The notes under the pieces are model-generated. The model worked only from the letters and a program-made list of their open reading frames with translations, had not been told where the DNA came from and searched no databases. From NCBI RefSeq assembly GCF_025359345.1, contig NZ_JANYGQ010000001.1, forward strand, positions 1-64,000: a stretch of 64,000 nt of DNA, written 5' to 3'. Positions 53,135 to 60,751 of the stretch are shown piece after piece (the first letter of the stretch is position 1; every line of letters starts with the position of its first letter). Source of the DNA: Mucilaginibacter sp. GTDB lineage: Bacteria > Bacteroidota > Bacteroidia > Sphingobacteriales > Sphingobacteriaceae. The translations under genes were made by a program, and so were the position numbers.

Positions 53135-54010
53135 CTACTCTTTTGCCATCTTCGCCGGGAAAATCAGTAAAGGCAACTCATTATGCGCTAACGCCTGCTT
53201 ACTGTTGCTATGTTTAAATATGCGGGCAAAAAATGAATCGTGATAATGTACCATTGCAAGTAAGTCGGCGCCTGTTTCCTTGCAGTAGGCATTTAGCCTC
53301 GTAACTGCATCCTTTCCGCCAATTTCTTTGTAGCTAATCCTGTCGTATTTTATTTGCTGCAGGCTCAAAAATACTTTCTCTTTATAAGCAGCGGGTGTTT
53401 TATCTTCTCCGGTTAACGAAACATGTACAACTTCCAAATGAAAATTAAATAACCTCCCCAGTTTTACCAGGTAATGCAGCGCCTTTATGTCGGCATCGTT
53501 ATAGTCGGTCGCAAACACAACGCGTTTAATGTGCTTAAACTCATAGCCTGCGGGCACAACCAGCACCGGCAAGTTAACATTATTAATAACAGATGCGGTA
53601 TCACTTCCAGTTAAAAAATGATCAAATCTGCTGCTATGTGGGGCGCCCATAGCTATCAGCTCAACGTTTTTAGTTTCAATAAGTGTAACCGCATTGTCGG
53701 CCAATGTTCCATCTGCGTATTCGCAGTGTACAGAAGGCTTTCTTTTAGACGGATCTAACTTTGCAATGTAAGGCTCTAGCGACGATGCATATTTCTGAAG
53801 GTCAGCCTTTCGTTCTTTCTCCCATTCCATAAAATCATCAACCAGCCATGGGCCACCAGGCATGTCAGAATAGCCGGCCTGTAACGGTACATCGGCACAA
53901 GTATTAAGTAACACCAGGTTTGTGTTCATCACTCCGCTAAGCATGCAGGCTGCTTTTGCCGCAGGTAAGGCATTGGCGCTTAAATCGGTTAAAACCAGTA
54001 TTGTTTTCAT
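53135..54010 (-). CDS. Tandem-domain universal stress protein
   Basis: 291 residues, closely similar in plan to the protein at 40182-41048 (KTILVLTDLSANALPAAKAACML; C-terminal HYHDSFFARIFKHSNSKQALAHNELPLLIF). Domain 1 has MGAPHSSRFDHFLTGSDTASVINNVNLPVLVV. It follows the BON gene on the same strand by 79 bases and probably shares its promoter at 54796. Confidence 0.9.
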   Translation of the reverse strand: MKTILVLTDLSANALPAAKAACMLSGVMNTNLVLLNTCADVPLQAGYSDMPGGPWLVDDFMEWEKERKADLQKYASSLEPYIAKLDPSKRKPSVHCEYADGTLADNAVTLIETKNVELIAMGAPHSSRFDHFLTGSDTASVINNVNLPVLVVPAGYEFKHIKRVVFATDYNDADIKALHYLVKLGRLFNFHLEVVHVSLTGEDKTPAAYKEKVFLSLQQIKYDRISYKEIGGKDAVTRLNAYCKETGADLLAMVHYHDSFFARIFKHSNSKQALAHNELPLLIFPAKMAKE

Positions 54011-54089
54011 AATCCAAATTTTTAAGCATTGTTAAAAACCGGCAGGATCACCATCCCCCGCCGGCCAACTGCGTGATTGTTTTTATTTA

Positions 54090-54740
54090 TCAGGCAATAA
54101 CTAATTGGTCATCAATGGCAACCACGCCCGGGGCCGACCAAACCGCAGTTTCAACCGCGCGTCTTTCTTTCCACGAGTGGGCGGTTCCTTTTAAAATAAC
54201 CTTATTTCCCATGGTTTCAACCGTAATATTGGCCGCCTCCAGGTCGGCGTTGCGTTCAAGCGCTTTGCGTATATTATCTTTAACTAAAGTTGTGTCAACC
54301 ATTGGTTTTACAACAATGTAGTTGCTTACACCCTTTACGCCGCTAAGCGTGCGGATTGCGTTAAACACCGACTCTTTTTGAAAGTTCCAGTGTACTTCAC
54401 CTTCCAGCGTTACCCATCCGTCGGTAACTTTTATTTTTATATTTTCATCGGGTATGGCAGTGTGCCATTTAATAGTGTGCACAACTTTTTCTGCCACCTC
54501 CACATCAGTAAGGCGGGCGTCGAATGGCAGCCTCACTTCCAGTTCTTCTGCTACGGCTGTTACTCCCTTTACGCGCCATGCAGCGTTTTCGGCAGCCGAT
54601 TTTTTATGAAAAGTATCTACATAGCCGCTTAGGGTAACTACGCCGTTGCTAACTGCGACGCCAATTTCGGTTGCGTTAAGTATAGGCTCCCACTTGAGCT
54701 CATCCATCACGTCTTTTTGAATTTTACCATCTGTTTTCAT
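54090..54740 (-). CDS. Triple BON-domain protein
   Basis: 216 residues from ATG 54740. Three BON domains follow one another, each with the pattern I-x-V-x2-G-x-V-x-L-x-G (GVAVSNGVVTLSGYVDT, IKVTDGWVTLEGEVHW, ITVETMGNKVILKGTAHS) and an A-x4-W/AR-x2-GV helix (ENAAWRVKGVTAVAEEL). There is no signal peptide, unlike OsmY. BON domains bind membranes or lipids. Pairing with a universal stress gene occurs twice in this window. Confidence 0.9.
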   Translation of the reverse strand: MKTDGKIQKDVMDELKWEPILNATEIGVAVSNGVVTLSGYVDTFHKKSAAENAAWRVKGVTAVAEELEVRLPFDARLTDVEVAEKVVHTIKWHTAIPDENIKIKVTDGWVTLEGEVHWNFQKESVFNAIRTLSGVKGVSNYIVVKPMVDTTLVKDNIRKALERNADLEAANITVETMGNKVILKGTAHSWKERRAVETAVWSAPGVVAIDDQLVIA

Positions 54741-54795
54741 ATGGACACTATTAATTTGGATATACAAATTTTCGAATTGTTTAACAGGTAAAAAA

Positions 54796-54807
54796 TGACA
54801 GCTGTCA
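54796..54807 (-). promoter_or_regulatory. CRP/FNR-like site of the BON-USP operon
   Basis: TGACAGCTGTCA, a perfect palindrome. Toward the BON gene, TTTG of AAAATTTG starts exactly 27 bases further. On the other side the FixL-like kinase gene begins at 54925 but has no TTTG at matching distance; it has its own TTGACC/AATATTTG promoter near 54866-54892. Confidence 0.7.
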
Positions 54808-54924
54808 CTTAAAAAAATATTAAAAAATGATTTTAACAGGCTTAAAAAATGAGGTTGGTCATTTATTGACCGGGTATTAAGCGTAATATTTGTTGATTAT
54901 CATACACCTAATTAAATAGCCTTT

Positions 54925-56184
54925 ATGATGTCGGCAAAAGGGCAGTCTTTGGGAATTTTCGAGGATAAAAATCTCCTCCACCTTAACAGCTCTGTTATGT
55001 ACGACGAAGCACTATTGAAAGCCATTATTGAAAATGCCATTGATGGTATAATAGTAATAGATGGCAAAGGTGTAATATTGTCTGCAAACCCTTCCTGCTG
55101 CGCCTTGTTTGGATACAGTGCAGATGAAATGTGTGGTCAGAATGTTAACATGATCATTCCATCATCTGATCGCGCGAATCATAATAATTATATTAACAGG
55201 TACGAAATAACCGGTGAGAGCAATATTATAGGGATTGGCCGCGAGGTAACCGCACTAAAAAAAAACGGCAAAACGTTTCCCGCAGGGCTGGCGGTTAGCG
55301 AAGTGCCGGACGGTGGCAAACGTATTTATGTTGGTATTATTCATGATCTGACTGCCGAGAAACTGGCTGTAGAGCAGCTGAAAGATCATAACATCAAACT
55401 TGAAAAAGAAGTAGCCGAAAGAACCGAATCGCTGGAAAATATTGTACAGGAACTTGAACAGGCAAAAGACGAGGTCAGCCAATCGCTTTTAAAGGAGCAG
55501 GAAATAAACCAAATGAAAACCCGCTTTGTCTCCATGGCATCCCATGAGTTTCGTACCCCGCTCAGCAGTATTCAGCTTTCTGCATCGCTTATCGAACATT
55601 ATTACGACAAGATTGATAAATTAAAGATATTTGGGCACCTGGCCAAGATAAAATCGGCAGTGGGCAGCCTCACTGATATCCTGAACGATTTTCTATCCGT
55701 CGAGCGGATTGAATCCGGCAAAGTTGTCCCTTCGGCCGGCGAGTTCGATATAAAGGCGCTTTGCGATGATATTATTGAAGGAATAAAATTGCAGGCAAAA
55801 CCCAATCAGCGGATAAAATACATACACAAGGGCAGCGTAAAAGTTATATCAGACAATGCCATGCTACAGCATTGTATAATCAATTTATTGTCGAATGCCG
55901 TAAAATATTCTGGTGAAGAGGCTTTAATTACATTGACGACCGTCAGAACTGCTCAAAAACTTAACATTAGGGTAACTGATAATGGCATCGGAATCCCGGC
56001 TGATGAACAACAACATTTATTCGAACCGTTTTTTCGCGCAAGCAACGTTAGCGATGTTTCCGGCACAGGGCTTGGCTTAAATATAGTAAAACGCTATACA
56101 GAACTGATGAACGGAACCGTAACCGTTAAAAGTATCCCAAAAAAGGGGACTGCATTCATTCTCGAATTTCCTGTACACGAGTAA
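54925..56184 (+). CDS. FixL-like PAS sensor histidine kinase
   Basis: 419 residues. The PAS domain (residues 28-125) has the FixL-type segment in which H86 (DRANHNNYINRY) and R106 (IIGIGREV) are 20 residues apart, as are the haem-ligand His200 and Arg220 of Bradyrhizobium FixL. FPAGLAVSEV follows. A coiled coil (residues 130-185) leads to MASHEFRTPLSSIQLSAS and the ATPase motifs NLLSNAVKYS, DNGIGIP and GTGLGLNIVKRY. It is cytosolic. A haem-based oxygen sensor is the best reading, but some PAS domains with this motif lack haem. No response regulator is adjacent. Confidence 0.9.
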   Translation: MMSAKGQSLGIFEDKNLLHLNSSVMYDEALLKAIIENAIDGIIVIDGKGVILSANPSCCALFGYSADEMCGQNVNMIIPSSDRANHNNYINRYEITGESNIIGIGREVTALKKNGKTFPAGLAVSEVPDGGKRIYVGIIHDLTAEKLAVEQLKDHNIKLEKEVAERTESLENIVQELEQAKDEVSQSLLKEQEINQMKTRFVSMASHEFRTPLSSIQLSASLIEHYYDKIDKLKIFGHLAKIKSAVGSLTDILNDFLSVERIESGKVVPSAGEFDIKALCDDIIEGIKLQAKPNQRIKYIHKGSVKVISDNAMLQHCIINLLSNAVKYSGEEALITLTTVRTAQKLNIRVTDNGIGIPADEQQHLFEPFFRASNVSDVSGTGLGLNIVKRYTELMNGTVTVKSIPKKGTAFILEFPVHE

Positions 56185-56198
56185 TCATCGCCTGGCAT

Positions 56199-57026
56199 CT
56201 AAGACTCAGGTAAAATAAGAAAAGATGCCTTGTTATGCTGCGATAAAACTTTCGACTGAACCTGGTTAAACAAGCGCCAGTACAGGTAATGTTTTTTATG
56301 GACTATAGCAATTACGCTGGTTTTTACCGGTTGTTTAACAGTTATCAGCTCCTGCGAGAAATTATCGCCCTGCAAATTTGCTAAACATACATCATCACCG
56401 TTCAACTTTGATACGTTGCCGGTAAAGCAGGCCGGTTCATCAGCCTCCAGTAAATCCATTACCATTACCTGGTCTGTTACCGGGCTTATCAATATGTCGA
56501 ATTTTAAAATTTTTGCAAGCTTTGCCAGGTATTCTGCAGCATTTATATCAGTTGTCGGCATATCGGTTAAAAACACCAGGTTGTGTATGGTAAATTGGTG
56601 CTGGCTATCCGGTATCACCAGCACAGGACAAGTGGCTTTATTAATAACTGCATAAATATCGCTGCCATAAAACGAGTTACAGTTAATTTTGCTGCGGCTT
56701 CCCATAATGACCATTAAAACTGCATTACCGCGCAGTACCATTTCAACATTTGCCGATAACATTCCCGGTTCCTGCATTATTTTTAAACCGGGCTTAAAAC
56801 TGCCGGCGCCATGCCGGTTAATAAGGTGCGTTAACCTCCCAGCTTCGTTATGCAACGCATCAGACCTGTTTACTGCAGACTTTAAAACGTCGCCGGGTTC
56901 CGGAGTAGTTAAATAGGTATTCAGTAAAATGATGTTTGCCTCCAGTTTTATGGCAAGGCCCACCGCCGCATTTGCGGCCATAGCTGCACTGTGCGAAAAA
57001 TCGGTCAATACTAAAATGTTTTCCAT
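56199..57026 (-). CDS. Universal stress protein, divergent second domain
   Basis: 275 residues. Domain 1 is standard (NILVLTDFSHSAAMAANAAV; IMGSRSKINCNSFYGSDIYAVINKATCPVLVI). Domain 2 is short and divergent (NLVFLTDMPTTDINAAEYLAKLA), ending in VHKKHYLYWRLFNQVQSKVLSQHNKASFLIL. It follows the two-BON gene by 26 bases, repeating the BON-USP pairing seen at 53.1-54.7 kb. Confidence 0.88.
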   Translation of the reverse strand: MENILVLTDFSHSAAMAANAAVGLAIKLEANIILLNTYLTTPEPGDVLKSAVNRSDALHNEAGRLTHLINRHGAGSFKPGLKIMQEPGMLSANVEMVLRGNAVLMVIMGSRSKINCNSFYGSDIYAVINKATCPVLVIPDSQHQFTIHNLVFLTDMPTTDINAAEYLAKLAKILKFDILISPVTDQVMVMDLLEADEPACFTGNVSKLNGDDVCLANLQGDNFSQELITVKQPVKTSVIAIVHKKHYLYWRLFNQVQSKVLSQHNKASFLILPES

Positions 57027-57052
57027 GTCAATAAGCGTAAATTGCTATTTTG

Positions 57053-57547
57053 TCAATTATGGTATTCACCCGGTGCCTGTTCACCATGCCTGTGTGTGGC
57101 ATCAAGATGCCGCGGTATTTTAATATGATTAATTATATCTTTTATCCCCCGCAGGTGGCTAATGGCGTTGATCGCCGTTTCCAGTTGGTATGGCTCATCC
57201 GCTTCACCTGTCAATGTAACAATGCCATGTTTCACGGTAGCTGTTATTTTATCTGAAGGCACTACTCCATGCCAGTGTAATGCATTAGTTATTTCTATGT
57301 TTATTATTCTGTCGTCGAGGCAATCATAAACTGGCAGGCAGACTTCTATTTTATCAAGGATGATTTTTACGCCTTTTACCCGCCCGGCGGCCTGTGCAGC
57401 TGCCCGTCTCGCCCGGTAATTGCTGGTTTTGCCCGATAGTGTCACAACGCCGTTTTTGACGGCTGCAGTGACACAGACATCGTGCAGCAACGGCTCCCAT
57501 TTTAACTCCTCCTTTGCGTCTTTCAGGATTTCATCATCAGCTCTCAT
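57053..57547 (-). CDS. Double BON-domain protein
   Basis: 164 residues from ATG 57547. Two BON domains: CVTAAVKNGVVTLSGKTSNYRARRAAAQAAGRVKGVKII and ITATVKHGIVTLTGEADEPYQLETAINAISHLRGIKDI. The opening DEILKDAKEELKWEPLLHD is shared with the other BON protein, so the two are paralogues and this one has lost the third domain. The C-terminal tail is His-rich. It heads a two-gene operon with the USP at 56199. Confidence 0.9.
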   Translation of the reverse strand: MRADDEILKDAKEELKWEPLLHDVCVTAAVKNGVVTLSGKTSNYRARRAAAQAAGRVKGVKIILDKIEVCLPVYDCLDDRIINIEITNALHWHGVVPSDKITATVKHGIVTLTGEADEPYQLETAINAISHLRGIKDIINHIKIPRHLDATHRHGEQAPGEYHN

Positions 57548-57599
57548 AACTACCTCTTTATTTAAATGTGAATTTGGAGAAATCCCGGCGCCTTTAAAA

Positions 57600-57633
57600 T
57601 GACAGTCATCACCCCGGCGGATGAGGGGCATCA
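57600..57633. promoter_or_regulatory. Two CRP/FNR-like sites in a divergent promoter
   Basis: TGACAGTCATCA (57600-57611) faces the BON-USP operon; 27 bases further the -7 position reads TTCA, a weak match. TGAGGGGCATCA (57622-57633) faces the flavin-binding gene at 57702 and is exactly 27 bases before TTTG (57661-57664). Each differs from TGAC-N4-GTCA by one or two bases. Confidence 0.5.
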
Positions 57634-57701
57634 TTTTAGTCCGGTACTGCGAAGGTTAAATTTGTATTAATCAGTGCTTAAAAAAATCAATTTATCAGAT
57701 C

Positions 57702-58178
57702 ATGTTAGGAGAATTGCGTGAATACCAGGTAGAGGAACTATTAAAGTCGGCAGCTGTAGGGCGTATTGGCTGCCATTCTGAAGGAATTACTTATATAGTG
57801 CCGGTAAACTTCGTGTACGAAAATTCAGCCGTTTACGCCCACTCGGCCGCAGGCATGAAAATAGATATGATGCGCCAGGATCCGGAGGTGTGTTTCCAGG
57901 TTGATAATATCAGGAACATGGGCAACTGGCAAAGCGTAATAGCCTGGGGCAGGTTCGAGGAAATAACAGATTTGGACGAAAAACAATGCATCATGAAAAA
58001 GCTGATCGACAGGATAATGCACCTGATGAACGTTGAAACCAATCATCCGTCGCATGGCATTACCGAGCTTGAAAGCGATATCGGCACCCGGGTTGAGCTG
58101 ATTGTTTACAAAATTGTTTTAACCCAAAAAACCGGACGGTACGAAAAGCGCGAACCCAAAAGGAACTCGTTGTTATGA
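57702..58178 (+). CDS. Pyridoxamine 5'-phosphate oxidase-like flavoprotein
   Basis: 158 residues of the PNPOx-like FMN-binding split barrel. It begins LREYQVEELLKSAAVGRIGCHSEGITYIVPVNFVYENSAVYAHSA, the pattern of the Pyridox_ox_2 group, and has VCFQVDNIRNMGNWQSVIAWGRFEEI. Members bind FMN, F420 or haem and are common in low-oxygen regulons such as DosR. The stop overlaps the start of the next gene by four bases. Confidence 0.88.
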   Translation: MLGELREYQVEELLKSAAVGRIGCHSEGITYIVPVNFVYENSAVYAHSAAGMKIDMMRQDPEVCFQVDNIRNMGNWQSVIAWGRFEEITDLDEKQCIMKKLIDRIMHLMNVETNHPSHGITELESDIGTRVELIVYKIVLTQKTGRYEKREPKRNSLL

Positions 58179-58801
58179 AAAAACTAAAGGGGACGTTAAA
58201 AAAACTATTGCCGCTATTGTTTTTAATTGCAGCATGTACCCCACCCAGGTTGATTACGCAATGGAAGGCAAACGATTTTAATTCCCTTGGAGGTAAAAAA
58301 ATATTGGTACTAGGGTTATTGCCCCTGGCACAGTTCCAAACGGAAGCCAGGCTTGAAAAACAATTGGTTACCCAATTAAATGCAATTGGGTATAACGCAA
58401 CAGCGTCGAATAATTTGTACGCCAGTGATGCAGCGGATGTGGATGAGCAAACTGCGATTGAGAAATTACAAGGCAGCGGGTTTGATGCTGTACTAACAGT
58501 TACATTAACCGGTAAATCCAGCGAACGCAAGTATCTCCCCGATAATATTTACTATCCGCCCTATGGCGATTATTACAACCGTTTTGACATCTACCGTAAC
58601 GATTTATTTAACCAGGTATACAAACCCGGCTATTATATTATCGATACGGATTTTGCCTGGAAAACGGATCTGTTTGATTTAAAATACAAAAAACTGTTAT
58701 GCTCTATCCAAATACAATCGGCTACTGATTTGAACACCGAAAAGCTGGCCGCCGGTTATGCTGCCATAGTCGTTAGTAGTTTAATACCAAACCCCAGGTA
58801 A
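58175..58801 (+). CDS. Putative lipoprotein, DUF4136-like
   Basis: 208 residues with a lipobox (LLFLIAACTPP, Cys at about 21). The mature part has a Rossmann-like alternation: KKILVLGLLPLAQFQTEARLEKQLVTQLNAIGYNATASNNLY, then GFDAVLTVTLTGKSSE and a C-terminal LAAGYAAIVVSSLIPN. The Tyr-rich middle (YYPPYGDYYNRFDIYRND) resembles DUF4136-type lipoproteins, but the match is partial. Translationally coupled to the flavoprotein upstream. Function unknown. Confidence 0.68.
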   Translation: MKKLKGTLKKLLPLLFLIAACTPPRLITQWKANDFNSLGGKKILVLGLLPLAQFQTEARLEKQLVTQLNAIGYNATASNNLYASDAADVDEQTAIEKLQGSGFDAVLTVTLTGKSSERKYLPDNIYYPPYGDYYNRFDIYRNDLFNQVYKPGYYIIDTDFAWKTDLFDLKYKKLLCSIQIQSATDLNTEKLAAGYAAIVVSSLIPNPR

Positions 58802-58844
58802 TAACACAGCGGGACATGCTTTATGCATACGCCGCTGTGTTATT
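58800..58844. terminator. Bidirectional terminator hairpin
   Basis: AATAACACAGCGG (58800-58812) pairs perfectly with its complement at 58832-58844 (13 bp). It overlaps the lipoprotein stop codon and lies 26 bases from the end of the convergent gene, so it can serve both. Confidence 0.75.
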
Positions 58845-58869
58845 AAACCTCCAACAAAACTAACCACTG

Positions 58870-59250
58870 CTACATCCATTTAGCCGCAAAGCGGTTAAAC
58901 TCATGGCGCAGGTCATTAAAAAGCTTCTCTTCTGTTAAATAATCTTCATATATCTCCTCGTGCTCGTTCGCCGTATCTTCGGTAACAAACACACCGGTAT
59001 CTATAAGTTGCCCTTCCATGGTTTTATCGTTTACATGAACAAGATGTTTTAACTCGGCGATTTGGTCGCGATGAATAAGAAAATTGTTCTGGAAATGTTC
59101 AATCCCCTCACATGCCTCTTTGCCTGTGTTGTCTTTGGCAATTTCTTCCAGGCGTTTGTTCATGAACCCAAGCTCGTGCTGGTAAAACTCAAGACCTCTC
59201 AAACACTCGTTATTGAGGTTGGCAAAATGTTTTATGTTTATCTGACTCAT
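58870..59250 (-). CDS. Small helical protein, unknown
   Basis: 126 residues from ATG 59250. All helical and highly charged, with heptad-like Leu spacing (NLNNECLRGLEFYQHELGFMNKRLEEIAK). Several His and Glu residues (HFQNNFLIHRDQIAELKHLVH, NEHEEIYEDYL) recall hemerythrin-like bundles, but a full hemerythrin motif is not present. Its promoter has an FNR-like site at the shared 27-base spacing, supporting membership of the stress regulon. Confidence 0.6.
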   Translation of the reverse strand: MSQINIKHFANLNNECLRGLEFYQHELGFMNKRLEEIAKDNTGKEACEGIEHFQNNFLIHRDQIAELKHLVHVNDKTMEGQLIDTGVFVTEDTANEHEEIYEDYLTEEKLFNDLRHEFNRFAAKWM

Positions 59251-59285
59251 GACACAAATTTGCACCGTTTACTAAACCCCGTGAA

Positions 59286-59297
59286 TGACCGGCGACA
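59286..59297 (-). promoter_or_regulatory. CRP/FNR-like site of the 126-residue protein
   Basis: TGACCGGCGACA on the + strand, one change from TGAC-N4-GTCA. Toward the gene, TTTG of CAAATTTG starts exactly 27 bases further. A second FNR-like sequence TGATTTGTATCA lies at 59308-59319, between this gene and apbE. Confidence 0.6.
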
Positions 59298-59556
59298 AGC
59301 AGAATAGTGATTTGTATCATCTATTGAAAATACTTAACGCGGTGCTTTTCCGGTTAAATGCCATGCCAAAACATGTAGCATAGCCCAATAGGTTAAATAC
59401 AGGGATGATTGATGCCCTTAAAAATGTTAATAAGTGTTAAAATTACACAGTTTGTGGCTGCCAGCCTGGAATTTCATGCTAACTTCAGATTCATGTTGTA
59501 ACATTGATAGAAGAAAATAATTGGGTATTCATTAATCAACCCGTTCTGTTTATTAT

Positions 59557-60489
59557 ATGGCCGTTAAGCAGGTTTTTAAAAAAGGTTGCAAGCTGATGGG
59601 GAACCAATTTGAGTTCAGCGCTGTGGCTGATGATGAAAATTGGGCAAACGAACGGATTGAAATGGCTATTGAGGAAGTAAAGCGCATTGAAAAATTGCTT
59701 ACTACTTATAACAACGACAGCGAAACTAACCAGGTAAACGATAATGCCGGCATACAACCGGTTGCAGTTAGCAGGGAAACGTTTGAACTGGTAAAACGGT
59801 CGATTGTGATATCAAAAGTAACCCAGGGGGCATTTGATATTACCTATGGCTCCATTGATAAAAAGCTTTGGAACTTTGATCAAAACATGACGGCCCTGCC
59901 TGATAAAGACACCGCTAAAAAAATGGTAAGGCTTATCAACTACCGTAATATTACCCTCGACGATAAAAACTGCACTATTTTTTTACGTGAAAGGGGTATG
60001 CGCATAGGTTTTGGGGGAATAGGTAAAGGTTATGCTGCCGAGCGCGCAAAACTGATTATGCAGCAAACAGGTGTTGAAAGCGGGGTTGTAAACGCAGCAG
60101 GCGACCTGAACGTGTGGGGAACGCAGCCGGACGGAAAAAAATGGACAATTGGTATTGCCAACCCGGATTCCTCGCGCCAGGTATTTTCGGAGTTAAGCCT
60201 TACAGATGCCGCTGTTGCTACATCGGGCAATTACGAAAAGTTTGTGATGATAGACGGTAAAAAATATTCGCATACCATAAACCCACGTACAGGCTTGCCG
60301 GTGACAGGTATAAAAAGCGTAACTATTATTAGCACCAATGCCGAAATTGCCGATGCCATGGCCACCCCGGTAACTATTATGGGCGTTTATGCGGGGCTTG
60401 ATATGATTAACCAGATGAAAGATATAGAAGCAATAATTATTGATGACGATGATAAGCTTTATACTTCAAAAAATATTAACATTACTTGA
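59557..60489 (+). CDS. apbE: FAD:protein FMN transferase (ApbE)
   Basis: 310 residues with the ApbE pattern: KLMGNQFEFSAVA, EVKRIEKLLTTYNNDSETNQVN, FDITYGSIDKKLWNF, RIGFGGIGKGYAAERAKLIM, VNAAGDLNVWG, ATSGNYEKF, SHTINPRTGLPVTG and the metal-site ADAMATPVTIMG. It attaches FMN covalently to Thr in flavoproteins. No signal peptide is obvious at this start. It heads the apbE-DUF4266-DUF3570 operon, a recurrent module linked to extracytoplasmic electron transfer. Confidence 0.95.
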   Translation: MAVKQVFKKGCKLMGNQFEFSAVADDENWANERIEMAIEEVKRIEKLLTTYNNDSETNQVNDNAGIQPVAVSRETFELVKRSIVISKVTQGAFDITYGSIDKKLWNFDQNMTALPDKDTAKKMVRLINYRNITLDDKNCTIFLRERGMRIGFGGIGKGYAAERAKLIMQQTGVESGVVNAAGDLNVWGTQPDGKKWTIGIANPDSSRQVFSELSLTDAAVATSGNYEKFVMIDGKKYSHTINPRTGLPVTGIKSVTIISTNAEIADAMATPVTIMGVYAGLDMINQMKDIEAIIIDDDDKLYTSKNINIT

Positions 60490-60500
60490 TACCCCTAAAA

Positions 60501-60722
60501 ATGATAAATCAAACTATTAAACTAATGGCGGCTGTTGTGCTGATGGCCGCTACCACATCATGTGTGCACTTAAAAGAGTACCAAAAAAGCAGGATCAACG
60601 ATTCTGAAATGGCCTTAAGTAACCGTAAGGTGGAGAAAAATGAAATGAACTTCCAGTCGTACCGCGAAAGCGCATCAGGCGCCAACGCCGGCAAAACAGG
60701 TGGCGGCTGCGGCTGTAATTAA
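60501..60722 (+). CDS. DUF4266 lipoprotein
   Basis: 73 residues from ATG 60501. Lipobox AATTSC with Cys at about 20, then VHLKEYQKSRINDSEMALSNRK and a C-terminal SASGANAGKTGGGCGCN, the full DUF4266 pattern with terminal CGC. The family always travels with DUF3570 and usually with ApbE, as here, 11 bases after apbE. The SASGA region near its end resembles the kind of site ApbE could modify, which is speculation. Confidence 0.9.
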   Translation: MINQTIKLMAAVVLMAATTSCVHLKEYQKSRINDSEMALSNRKVEKNEMNFQSYRESASGANAGKTGGGCGCN

Positions 60723-60751
60723 TTTCAATCATTTTTATCCCCTAATTAATC

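Noticed and set aside
54857..54871. GGTCA-N5-TGACC palindrome as a further FNR-like site
   Set aside because: The half-sites are in the opposite orientation to TGAC-N4-GTCA. The TTGACC part more simply serves as the -33 element of the FixL-like kinase promoter.
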